Source of the DNA: Vulcanimicrobiota bacterium
Lineage (GTDB): Bacteria > Vulcanimicrobiota > Vulcanimicrobiia > Vulcanimicrobiales > Vulcanimicrobiaceae
Assembly: GCA_019245275.1 (NCBI GenBank)
Contig: JAFARW010000032.1
Coordinates: 1 to 7,076 of the forward strand
DNA: 7,076 bases
Direction of reading: 5' to 3'
A model generated the notes under the pieces. It searched no databases. It saw only the letters and a list, made by a program, of their open reading frames with translations, and was not told the origin of the DNA. A program made the translations under genes and the position numbers. Below, piece by piece: positions 1 through 6,282 of the stretch; position 1 is the first letter of the stretch, and every line of letters begins with the position of its first letter.

Positions 1-2151
1 ACGTGGAAGAAAACCGGCGAGCGCGTTCACGGCGACCATCACGCGATGTGGATCGCGCAAGACGGCAAACGCATCATCGAAGGAAACGACGGCGGCGTCG
101 CATTTTCACATGATGGTGGAAGCACGTGGCAGTGGCACAACACGATCCCGATTGGGCAGCTCTACCACGTCGGTTACGACCGCGGGAATCCGTATCGCAT
201 CTGCGCACCGCTACAAGACAATGGCGTTTGGTGCGCCCCCAATCATTCGCTGACGCCGCGCGGCATCGTGCCGGCACAGTGGGAAGACATCGGCGGCGGT
301 GATGGTGCGTGGGTAATTCCGGACCCTTCGAATCCCAACTTCACGTGGTCGACCAGCGGTGGCGGCAATAACGGCGGCGAGATTGACATTTTAAACGAGC
401 GCACGAAACAAAATATTGCCGCTTCGCCTTACCTGCGCGATCAGAACGCTACGCCGCCCGGCTCGCTTCGCTACCGATTCAATTGGGAAACGCCACTCGC
501 ATTTGATCCGTTTGATCCGCACACGGCATACACGGCCGGCAACGTGGTTTTCAAATCGCGCGATCGCGGTCAGCATTGGGCCGTGATTAGTCCGGATCTG
601 ACTCGCAATGTGCGTTCTCATGAAGTCATCACGGGCGGAACGCAGCTCGAGGGAACAGGTGCGGAGACGGCGGAGACGGTTTTATACATCGAGCCGTCGA
701 CGATTGCACGCGGGCAAATTTGGGTCGGTACGGACGACGGACTCGTGCAGCTCACGCGCGATGGCGGCAAACATTGGCGCAACGTAACGCCCGGCGGCAT
801 CCGGCCCTTCGGTCGTTTTGCGAGTATCTCTGCATCGCACGTCCTCGCCGGCGAGGCGTTCATTGTCTACGACGGACACATGACTGGCGACAAAGCGCCA
901 CATGTCTTTAGAACGAGCGATTTTGGACGTCATTGGACGACGATCACGAACGGTTTGGTGGCGAGCGACTACGCGCGCAGCATCCGGCAAGATCCTAGAG
1001 CGCCATCAATCGTGTATTTGGGAACTGAGTTCAGTTTCTATATTTCGTTCGATCGCGGAGCGCACTGGCAGCCGTTCCGTCAGAATCTCCCGGCTACGTC
1101 GATGCGGGACATTCGCGTACAGCCGGATTTCAACGACATTTTGGTCGGCACGCACGGACGAAGCGCCTGGATCTTGGACGATGCGACGCCGCTGCAGCTG
1201 CTGCCGAGAGCGAGAGCCGCGGGCGCGTATCTCTTTCCGGTGCGGCCAGCCTATCTGTACGAGATCCACTCCGGCGGCAACAACTCGCTCGGCGCAGGTG
1301 AGAATCCGCCGTACGGCGCGATCGTAACGTTTTACTTGAACAAGCCGGCCGCACACAACCCGACAGCCGAAGTTGTTGACGCCCACGGCCGTATCGTGCG
1401 AAAGTTTCGCTCGCATATCGAAGATGGAAAATCCGTTCCGGATCTCACGAATCAAGCCGGCTTCAATCGTTTTTCCTGGGACCTAACCGAAGACAAGCCG
1501 GTCGCTTGGGATTCAACCGGGGATTGGAATCAATTCACGAGCGGCGCGGCGATTATCCCAGGCCGCTACGCAATCATGATTCACGCCGGTTATCGCACAC
1601 TGCGCGCACCGATTATCGTGCACCGTGACCCTCGCGACGATGCTACGCTTCTCGACCACATCGCTCGCTATCGCCTCGAGCACGAACTTTACGCCGATTG
1701 GTCGCGGATCAACGCTGCGCTAAACACGCTCTCGACGGTGCAGCGTGAAGTTGACGTTCGCAAAAGTGCGCTGCAGAAGACGTCGTCGACTTCAGATTTG
1801 CTACCACAGCTGGATGCAATCAAATCTCGCGCGGCGGCACTGCAAGCAACGCTCACCTCGAATCCCAAATCCGATCAAGACGATGATTTTCTCAAAGACG
1901 TGCTGCGCGAACGCGTGCAAGCGCATCTTTTTCTGTTCGATACGTTCAAGCGGCCAACGGCTGAAGAAGAGCGCGAAGGACGAGCGCTGCACGCGCTCAC
2001 TAACGAACGCGTGCATGCGGTCGGTGCATTCGTCAGCGGCCTGGGTGCCATGAATCAGCAGCTTGTCCGATTGAGGATGCCGGCCCTCGACCATGCCACG
2101 ACGTCGCCCGCGAAGCCGGAGACTTCAGCTGATGCGGGCGATCGCCGGTAG
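1..2151 (+). CDS. Secreted sortilin/VPS10-type Asp-box (BNR) beta-propeller protein, 3' part
   Basis: The reading frame is open from base 1, so the gene starts upstream. The window holds its last 716 codons, and the N-terminus with any signal peptide is missing. Five Asp-boxes (S/T-x-D-x-G-x-x-W) mark propeller blades: SHDGGSTW at nt 106-129, then KSRDRGQHW near 553-579, TRDGGKHW near 754-777, RTSDFGRHW near 910-936 and SFDRGAHW at 1045-1068. The propeller closes with GTHGRSAWILDD from nt 1147, a signature I know from large bacterial proteins annotated as 'glycosyl hydrolase' or sortilin N-terminal domain proteins of about 1000 residues. A beta-rich module follows (NPPYGA near 1303; FNRFSWDL near 1465; PGRYAIMI near 1558), then a charged helical tail (about 1630-2050). 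Enzymatic activity is not demonstrated for most of this family and no catalytic residues are evident here, so the hydrolase label is nominal. Probably exported and binding a polymer or peptide. The stop is 8 bases from the convergent Myb-like gene. Confidence 0.92.
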   Translation, partial: TWKKTGERVHGDHHAMWIAQDGKRIIEGNDGGVAFSHDGGSTWQWHNTIPIGQLYHVGYDRGNPYRICAPLQDNGVWCAPNHSLTPRGIVPAQWEDIGGGDGAWVIPDPSNPNFTWSTSGGGNNGGEIDILNERTKQNIAASPYLRDQNATPPGSLRYRFNWETPLAFDPFDPHTAYTAGNVVFKSRDRGQHWAVISPDLTRNVRSHEVITGGTQLEGTGAETAETVLYIEPSTIARGQIWVGTDDGLVQLTRDGGKHWRNVTPGGIRPFGRFASISASHVLAGEAFIVYDGHMTGDKAPHVFRTSDFGRHWTTITNGLVASDYARSIRQDPRAPSIVYLGTEFSFYISFDRGAHWQPFRQNLPATSMRDIRVQPDFNDILVGTHGRSAWILDDATPLQLLPRARAAGAYLFPVRPAYLYEIHSGGNNSLGAGENPPYGAIVTFYLNKPAAHNPTAEVVDAHGRIVRKFRSHIEDGKSVPDLTNQAGFNRFSWDLTEDKPVAWDSTGDWNQFTSGAAIIPGRYAIMIHAGYRTLRAPIIVHRDPRDDATLLDHIARYRLEHELYADWSRINAALNTLSTVQREVDVRKSALQKTSSTSDLLPQLDAIKSRAAALQATLTSNPKSDQDDDFLKDVLRERVQAHLFLFDTFKRPTAEEEREGRALHALTNERVHAVGAFVSGLGAMNQQLVRLRMPALDHATTSPAKPETSADAGDRR

Positions 2152-2159
2152 CGCAACCA

Positions 2160-2477
2160 CTAAGCAACAAAACGCGGCTGAAATTGCCCCTCGTCTAATA
2201 GACCGAGTTTAACCAACCGCGCGCGCACGCCGTTTTGCGTGCGCTGAAAGTAAATTGCAAGATCCTCGACGGTATTGCCGCTCTCGAAGAGTTTGCGGAG
2301 CTCGTCATCGGCTTCCGTGCTCCAGGGCTTCCCGGTGTTCGGATGCTCCTTCCTGACTTTCGCGTAACGGCCGTCAGTGGATATCGGTTGCCCGCTTCTA
2401 GCCGCGGTGACGAGCATTGTCGCCTCCTGAAGCAGCGCGTCGATCTTGAGAAGTGTCTGGTCTAGCGTATCTTTCAT
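2160..2477 (-). CDS. Small Myb/SANT-like helix-turn-helix protein
   Basis: A 105-residue protein. The C-terminal half (about residues 50-95) reads PWSTEADDELRKLFESG, then TVEDLAIYFQRTQNGVRARL and VKLGLL. This is the tryptophan-led, acidic first helix plus 'IA..F.RT..gVR.RL.KLGL' recognition helix of the Myb/SANT-like HTH found in many small bacterial proteins. The N-terminal half is helical (DQTLLKIDALLQEATMLV) and could dimerise. A basic linker follows (RYAKVRKEHPNTGK). I prefer the ATG at 2477 because AGGA (2490-2487 on the minus strand) lies 10 bases upstream; the in-frame GTG at 2486 would sit only 1 base from it. The gene is divergent from the large LuxR-type regulator and convergent with the propeller gene, so it is a single-gene transcript. 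It is probably DNA-binding; the target is unknown. Autoregulation, or regulation of the divergent gene, is an inference from the arrangement only. Confidence 0.82.
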   Translation of the reverse strand: MKDTLDQTLLKIDALLQEATMLVTAARSGQPISTDGRYAKVRKEHPNTGKPWSTEADDELRKLFESGNTVEDLAIYFQRTQNGVRARLVKLGLLDEGQFQPRFVA

Positions 2478-2561
2478 TGTATGCACATCCTGTGGATAGT
2501 TTTATGCTCATAGTGTGAGTAGCAGGAGTGCCATACGGTTGGCATTAAGCGAGCGCGACCT
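2478..2561. promoter_or_regulatory. Divergent control region between the Myb-like and LuxR-type genes
   Basis: These 84 bases must hold the promoters of both flanking genes. On the plus strand TATGCT (2503-2508) and CATAGT (2509-2514) resemble a -10 box, but I find no convincing -35 at 17 bases. AGGAG (2524-2528) is a good Shine-Dalgarno sequence, but it is 33 bases from the LuxR GTG. It would better serve a tiny frame starting TTG at 2539 (or GTG at 2515) that ends at TGA 2563-2565, overlapping the LuxR start. The 20-bp dyad at 2527-2546 lies in this region and touches that AGGAG. Confidence 0.6.
2527..2546. promoter_or_regulatory. Inverted repeat AGTGCCA-N6-TGGCATT, candidate operator or 5'-UTR hairpin
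   Basis: The arms AGTGCCA (2527-2533) and TGGCATT (2540-2546) flank a TACGGT spacer. Six of seven arm positions pair as DNA, and the seventh becomes a G-U wobble in RNA. The centre is about 25 bp upstream of the LuxR GTG. A second copy with perfect 7-bp arms is at 6242-6261, upstream of another gene; the two match at 16 of 20 positions, and both are preceded by TAGCA one or two bases away. That recurrence, more than the repeat itself, supports function. Confidence 0.55.
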
Positions 2562-5192
2562 GTGATTCGGTTCGTTGGTGCTGATGGTCGAATCGAAACC
2601 GGCGGCGCCTTTACGCCGATTCAGCGCGACCGCATCGTCGAACGTATTTCCAATGCAGCCGAGCAGCGCATCGCGCTGATCGTAGCGCCGGCTGGTTACG
2701 GGAAATCCGTCGCGCTGACTCAGTATCTCGCAAGTCTAGAGCGGCCCGCTATCCGCTACGACGTGCGCGCGGATAATGACACGTTGCTGGGATTTGTGCG
2801 CGGATTCGTGCGCGTCTTGAGTGACGTCGTTTCGAACCTGCGCAACACCCTTGCGGATGCCTTTGAACGATCGACCAGCGCCGCATCGGCAGGCATTGAG
2901 CTTGCGGCTTGGATGCATGCGCACATCGGTCAGTATGAAGGGCTGATCGCGATCGACGACCTGCACGTTGCCGAGGCTGAACCCGAAGTAACGAAGTTCG
3001 TCGCGGCACTGATCGAGCGCACGAAACAGAAAATACGCTGGATGATCGCGACGCGCTCTTCGCTCGATTTGCCGGTGGCGTCGTGGCTCGCCTACGGTGA
3101 TATGGGGCTCGCCGTCGACGAGATGGACCTGCGTTTCACGCCTGACGAAGCACGCGATGCGGCGCGGATGGCGCGCGTCGCGGTGCGCGACGACGAACTC
3201 CATCAGATTCTGGAACTAACGCGCGGCTGGCCGACGGCGCTGACCTTTGCGCTGCGCAGCACGCTGCGAACGAGCGACTTACAACACCTCGAGGCAGAAA
3301 CGCGCGAGAAGATCTACCACTATTTCGCCGAGCAAGTCTTCCAGTCGCTAACGCCAGAGCAGCAAGAGTTGCTGCTGCTGTCATCATTCTTGACCGAAAT
3401 CGATACCTCAGTTTTGCGCGCGGCCGGTATCGATCGCAGCGAGCCGATCATTGAGACGTTACGCCAGCGCGTGGCTTTCATTTATAAGGAAGAAGAAGGC
3501 CGCTACCGCTGCCACGATCTCTTCCGCGACTTCCTGCAGTTCGAGCTTCGACTACGAGGAGAAACCGTTTATCGTGAGATGCTGGTCCGCGCTGCGCACG
3601 CACAGCTTCACAGCGGGCGTGAGGCGCCGGCGTTGGCATTATTTTCGCAAGCGGAAGCCGTCGATGAGACAGTGGCAATCATCGAGCTGAGTGGTATAGA
3701 GTTGATTGAGCATGGGCACGGCGACGTAGTCAGCCGAGCGATCGCATCGCTGCCGAAAGAGCTTCAGAATGCGAATCCCTGCGTGCTCGCGATTCGCGCT
3801 TCTGCGGAAATGATCGGTGGACGTTTCGACAGCGCCGAATATCTGTACAAGCGTGCGATCGCGCTGAGCGAGGACGACGAGTTTAAGGCCGCGACCGGGA
3901 TTCGGCTGCTGGTGCTGCTGACAAACCAAGGGAAGGATGAGTGCGCCTCGCTTGAGCCGATGCTTCAAGCGAAGCAATTGCCCGCGGATCTGCGAGCCGA
4001 AGCGACTTCGGCTTTAGCCGGCTCGCATGCGTTGGCCGGTCGTAAGGATGTTGCGCAGACCCTTGTTCAAGAAGCGCCCGCGCTTTCTGATCGGTGTGAG
4101 ACTGAAGAAGCGCGGATCCGAGCGCTGCAGCGGATCGGGTTCGCAGCGTTTTACGTCGGCGAGTACGATATCGCGCGGCGAACCTCGATGGAAGCTGCGC
4201 GTCTGGCTGAAGAGGGCGGCTACTTCATCTTAGCGGCGCGAGCGTACAGCGTGCTGGCCGTCACTGAGATGACGTGCGACGAAGATGTCTCAAAGACGCT
4301 TTGGTACACCGAGAAAAACGCCGCGTGCGCCGCAAAGAGCGGAGATCGACTCGGCCGGCAGACCGCGCTCTTCCAATTGTACGAAATTGAAGCTCGACGC
4401 GGCAACGTCGAGCGTATGCAGTCGATCGAGAGCGATATCGCGGCAATGCAAACCAGCGACACCCCAAGATTAGCTCTTATATTTCCGTTAAGAGCGCTGA
4501 GGGCAGCGTGGGAGGGGCGTTTCTCAGACGCACACCGGCTTGCCTCAGGAGTGGGGGATAAACAAGTTTTCGCGACCGTGAGGGCTCTTCGCAGGTCCGA
4601 GTGCGCCCTTTACCTCGTCGCCGATGGACGACGTGCAGCTGCCTTGCGCTTCGCCGATAAGGCGTTAGAGGAAGCAAACGCCGTTGACGTTACCGCGCCT
4701 GATCAAGCTCGGCATGTCGAGATGGCGAGGCTCTTGTGCGCCCTTACTTACGGCGTCGCGAAGCGCACGAAGGCAGCAATAAAATTAGCGCACTTAGCTG
4801 TTTCTGATCCTGGCGAACCAGTGATTGACGCATTCAAGAAGGCGGTTATCGCAGTTTGCCAGATCATTAGGGGCGCTGCGACATCTGACACCTATCTGTT
4901 TCAGAGCCTCGACGAAATGAGACGTGTCGAGTACGGCGGATACGCGCTCCTAATCGAGGCAGTGCATCGTCGCGTGTGCGAGCACTGGCGGGCAACGTCG
5001 CCGCTGACTGCCGCAGAAGTCGCGGTTCTCAAGGCGCTGTCAGAAGGGCGCAGCAGCAGGCATATCGCTGAAGACAGTAATCGGAGTGTCCACACGATTC
5101 ATGCCCACGTCAGATCGGCAATTGCGAAACTTGGCTGCAGCGGCCGCAGTGAGGCGTTAGCGGTGGCACGTAAGGCCGGGATCCTTGCGTGA
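2562..5192 (+). CDS. LAL/MalT-like LuxR-family transcriptional regulator (STAND ATPase + helical repeats + HTH)
   Basis: An 876-residue cytoplasmic regulator, a usual size for the MalT/LAL class. The N-terminal STAND NTPase has Walker A APAGYGKS (42-49), Walker B LIAIDDLH (128-135), an ATRSSLDLP sensor-like segment (163-171), MDLRFTPDEA (188-197) and the class-typical RGWP (221-224). A winged-helix-like part with CHDLFRDFL follows (about residues 310-330). Residues of about 340-800 are Ala/Leu-rich helical hairpins resembling TPR-type ligand- or partner-sensing repeats. The C-terminal LuxR HTH is at 813-876: LTAAEVAVL, then HIAEDSNRSVHTIHAHVRSA and KLGCSGRSEAL. In known members, ATP and an inducer bind and drive oligomerisation and activation; the inducer here cannot be read from sequence. 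The GTG start is the only reasonable one, since an in-frame TAG lies at 2520-2522. It has no clear Shine-Dalgarno sequence of its own, so it may rely on coupling to a short leader frame. The last part (nt about 4440-4930) seems richer in AT-ending codons. A micro-ORF and an HD-GYP gene follow in the same direction. Confidence 0.96.
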   Translation: MIRFVGADGRIETGGAFTPIQRDRIVERISNAAEQRIALIVAPAGYGKSVALTQYLASLERPAIRYDVRADNDTLLGFVRGFVRVLSDVVSNLRNTLADAFERSTSAASAGIELAAWMHAHIGQYEGLIAIDDLHVAEAEPEVTKFVAALIERTKQKIRWMIATRSSLDLPVASWLAYGDMGLAVDEMDLRFTPDEARDAARMARVAVRDDELHQILELTRGWPTALTFALRSTLRTSDLQHLEAETREKIYHYFAEQVFQSLTPEQQELLLLSSFLTEIDTSVLRAAGIDRSEPIIETLRQRVAFIYKEEEGRYRCHDLFRDFLQFELRLRGETVYREMLVRAAHAQLHSGREAPALALFSQAEAVDETVAIIELSGIELIEHGHGDVVSRAIASLPKELQNANPCVLAIRASAEMIGGRFDSAEYLYKRAIALSEDDEFKAATGIRLLVLLTNQGKDECASLEPMLQAKQLPADLRAEATSALAGSHALAGRKDVAQTLVQEAPALSDRCETEEARIRALQRIGFAAFYVGEYDIARRTSMEAARLAEEGGYFILAARAYSVLAVTEMTCDEDVSKTLWYTEKNAACAAKSGDRLGRQTALFQLYEIEARRGNVERMQSIESDIAAMQTSDTPRLALIFPLRALRAAWEGRFSDAHRLASGVGDKQVFATVRALRRSECALYLVADGRRAAALRFADKALEEANAVDVTAPDQARHVEMARLLCALTYGVAKRTKAAIKLAHLAVSDPGEPVIDAFKKAVIAVCQIIRGAATSDTYLFQSLDEMRRVEYGGYALLIEAVHRRVCEHWRATSPLTAAEVAVLKALSEGRSSRHIAEDSNRSVHTIHAHVRSAIAKLGCSGRSEALAVARKAGILA

Positions 5193-5197
5193 GGGCA

Positions 5198-5215
5198 CTA
5201 GTCGGAATTGACTAG
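5198..5215. repeat. Perfect inverted repeat CTAGTC-N6-GACTAG
   Basis: Six-base arms (5198-5203 and 5210-5215) surround GGAATT, five bases after the LuxR stop. There is no T-run directly after it, so it is not a standard Rho-independent terminator. It has the same N6 spacing as the dyads at 2527 and 6242 but a different half-site, and it lies upstream of the micro-ORF/HD-GYP pair. An operator or a weak hairpin are both possible. The arm also contains TTGACT (5208-5213), a -35-like box, but no -10 box sits at the right distance. Confidence 0.4.
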
Positions 5216-5263
5216 AGACGCGGAGATTTTCGCTCGGTATGCTCGTTTCTGACCACACTTTAC

Positions 5264-5269
5264 GGAGGA
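5264..5269 (+). promoter_or_regulatory. Strong Shine-Dalgarno sequence GGAGGA
   Basis: GGAGGA lies 7 bases before the ATG at 5277. It is the best ribosome binding site in the window and is the main reason to believe the 24-codon micro-ORF after it is translated. The next large gene start (5370) is 100 bases away, so this site does not belong to that gene. Confidence 0.7.
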
Positions 5270-5276
5270 TGTCGTA

Positions 5277-5351
5277 ATGATAAACATCATCTTGGCGATC
5301 GCAGCTGCCATAGCTGGCTTGGTGCTCATAGTTCCCCCGAATCTTGGCTGA
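5277..5351 (+). CDS. 24-residue hydrophobic membrane micropeptide (DUF3096-like start)
   Basis: This short frame begins ATG ATA AAC ATC ATC TTG after an ideal Shine-Dalgarno sequence and ends TGA at 5349-5351. After MIN, residues 4-20 are a single unbroken hydrophobic segment (IILAIAAAIAGLVLIV), followed by PPNLG. This fits one membrane-spanning helix. The IAG-LVLIV-P-NL pattern resembles the first helix of DUF3096 small membrane proteins (typically about 50 residues with two helices), as I remember them. The second helix is absent: none of the three frames after the stop continues it. It is therefore a minimal relative, a truncated remnant, or a chance likeness. It lies between the LuxR regulator and the HD-GYP gene, 18 bases before the latter, so co-transcription and translational coupling with HD-GYP are likely. 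A leader-peptide role is the main alternative. Confidence 0.55.
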   Translation: MINIILAIAAAIAGLVLIVPPNLG

Positions 5352-5369
5352 GCCGGAGCGCGAAGACAA

Positions 5370-5969
5370 ATGATGCCGCAGTCTTTCCTGATCGCAATGG
5401 GGCTGCTCGCCGTGATCAAGGAGCGCGACGAGGCGACGTACGCACATTCCAAAGGCACAGCTCAGTGGGCAAGGCGGTTAGCGACCGCTATGCGATTGTC
5501 GCGCGATGGTATCGCGTACGTTGAGCTTTGTGCTCTAGTTCACGACGTTGGAAAGATTGCGTTATCGGACCTGGTTTTGTTCGGCAGCGGCTCGCTGTCG
5601 GAAACCGAGACGGAAAAAGTTCGGGCACACCCTGTAACGTCGGAACGAATCCTTAACCAAATTCCGGCGTTGCAGCACTGTGCCGTGGTCGTCCGCGCTC
5701 ACCACGAGCGCTTCGATGGGCTTGGCTATCCGGACGGGCTGTTCGGTTACAGCATCCCGTTCGAAGCGCGTATCCTTGCAGTGAGCGACGCATTTCAGTC
5801 GATGATCGCCGGAACGAAGAACCGCGCCGCACTTCCGGCCCGACAGGCACTGGAACAGTTGCAACATGGTCGCGGATCGCACTGGGATCCAGAAGTCGTC
5901 GATCAGCTCGTGGCGCTCTTGGTCGCGGGGGCACGCCGGAAGGCGCAACTCCAACTCTCGACCGCCTGA
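5370..5969 (+). CDS. Stand-alone HD-GYP domain protein, predicted cyclic-di-GMP phosphodiesterase
   Basis: 199 residues made of one HD-GYP domain with no receiver, GAF or membrane part. The metal and substrate motifs are all present: H26 in RDEATYAHS, H58-D59 in HDVGK, H87 in RAHP, H111-H112 in HHERFDGLGYP (the GYP at 119-121), and D140 in AVSDAF. Characterised members hydrolyse cyclic-di-GMP to pGpG or GMP in the cytoplasm using a two- or three-metal centre, so activity is plausible here. The stretch between HDVGK and H87 (SDLVLFGSGSLSETE) lacks the usual 'K-P-G' of the 'ILxKPGxL' consensus, which may affect specificity or activation. The start is ATG 5370 or the adjacent ATG 5373; GAAGA (5362-5366) favours 5373 slightly. 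It follows the micro-ORF by 18 bases and probably shares its transcript. With no sensor domain of its own, control may come from expression, possibly by the upstream LuxR-type regulator. That link is an inference. Confidence 0.95.
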   Translation: MMPQSFLIAMGLLAVIKERDEATYAHSKGTAQWARRLATAMRLSRDGIAYVELCALVHDVGKIALSDLVLFGSGSLSETETEKVRAHPVTSERILNQIPALQHCAVVVRAHHERFDGLGYPDGLFGYSIPFEARILAVSDAFQSMIAGTKNRAALPARQALEQLQHGRGSHWDPEVVDQLVALLVAGARRKAQLQLSTA

Positions 5970-5973
5970 GTCG

Positions 5974-6177
5974 CTAGCGGCGCCGCCTGTTGCGCTGCGA
6001 TAGCTTGGCCCCGAGATTTCGATGGTGGCAAGCCGATGTAAGCTGCGCCGCCAGCAGTTGGCCGCCGCACCGATACGAGGCTTGCCGTGCGCCTTTCTGC
6101 GCCGATGGATGTCGGCCGAACCCGCAGCCCTGAAGTAACGCAGTCGCGAGCAGCAAGAATGCCATGCGTTTAATCAC
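5974..6177 (-). CDS. Possible small lipoprotein (doubtful)
   Basis: The frame holds a good lipoprotein signal: basic IKR, a hydrophobic core MAFLLLATA, and the lipobox LLQGC, so Cys would be lipidated and the mature part about 50 residues. GTG at 6177 is chosen because it gives a short basic n-region. ATG 6165 loses the charge and ATG 6219 adds a long polar lead; none has a good Shine-Dalgarno sequence. The mature part (two more cysteines, a run of arginines at the end) has no family likeness and reads like chance coding, so the gene may be decayed or the frame spurious. It is convergent with the HD-GYP gene, 4 bases between stops, and divergent from the gene at 6283. If it is not a gene, 5970-6282 is a 313-base non-coding stretch holding only the palindrome GCGGCGCCGC (5977-5986) and the dyad at 6242-6261. 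Confidence 0.4.
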   Translation of the reverse strand: MIKRMAFLLLATALLQGCGFGRHPSAQKGARQASYRCGGQLLAAQLTSACHHRNLGAKLSQRNRRRR

Positions 6178-6241
6178 GGCCGAGGTTGTTCGCCGCCGAT
6201 CGCTGCTATCGATTGTCATCCCGATTGCCGAGTCTTAGCAT

Positions 6242-6261
6242 AGTGCCACCCAGTTGGCACT
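6242..6261. promoter_or_regulatory. Perfect inverted repeat AGTGCCA-N6-TGGCACT, candidate operator or 5'-UTR hairpin
   Basis: The seven-base arms AGTGCCA (6242-6248) and TGGCACT (6255-6261) pair perfectly around CCCAGT. The centre is about 31 bp upstream of the ATG at 6283. It is the near-twin of the dyad before the LuxR gene (2527-2546), with identical arm length and spacer length. A sigma-54 promoter was considered because of TGGCAC, but no GC/TTGC element occurs at the required distance on either strand. A repressor/activator site or an mRNA hairpin fits better. Confidence 0.6.
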
Positions 6262-6282
6262 CCAAAGCCGCATAGTGAGGCC

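Noticed and set aside
1006..1455. 149-residue minus-strand frame within the propeller gene
   Set aside because: Composition is arginine/valine-rich with no motif, and the plus frame carries Asp-boxes and GTHGRSAWILDD here; it is a shadow of a GC-rich gene.
2503..2519. TGCTCA-TAGTG-TGAG imperfect dyad near the putative -10
   Set aside because: Only four clean pairs, and no second copy elsewhere in the window.
5208..5243. Promoter TTGACT ... TATGCT before the micro-ORF
   Set aside because: The boxes are 24 bases apart, too far for a standard sigma-70-type promoter; a promoter may exist but this pairing does not show it.
5304..5318. GCCA-TAGC-TGGC inside the micro-ORF as a third dyad copy
   Set aside because: The spacer is 4, not 6, the outer arm bases do not match, and it lies in codons for Ala-Ile-Ala-Gly that account for it.
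5977..5986. Palindrome GCGGCGCCGC after the HD-GYP stop as a terminator
   Set aside because: It has no loop and no T-run; a 10-base palindrome of G and C is expected by chance in such DNA.
6242..6275. Sigma-54 promoter suggested by TGGCAC
   Set aside because: The required TTGC/GC element 5 bases downstream is absent here, at 2540, and on the reverse strand of both dyads.
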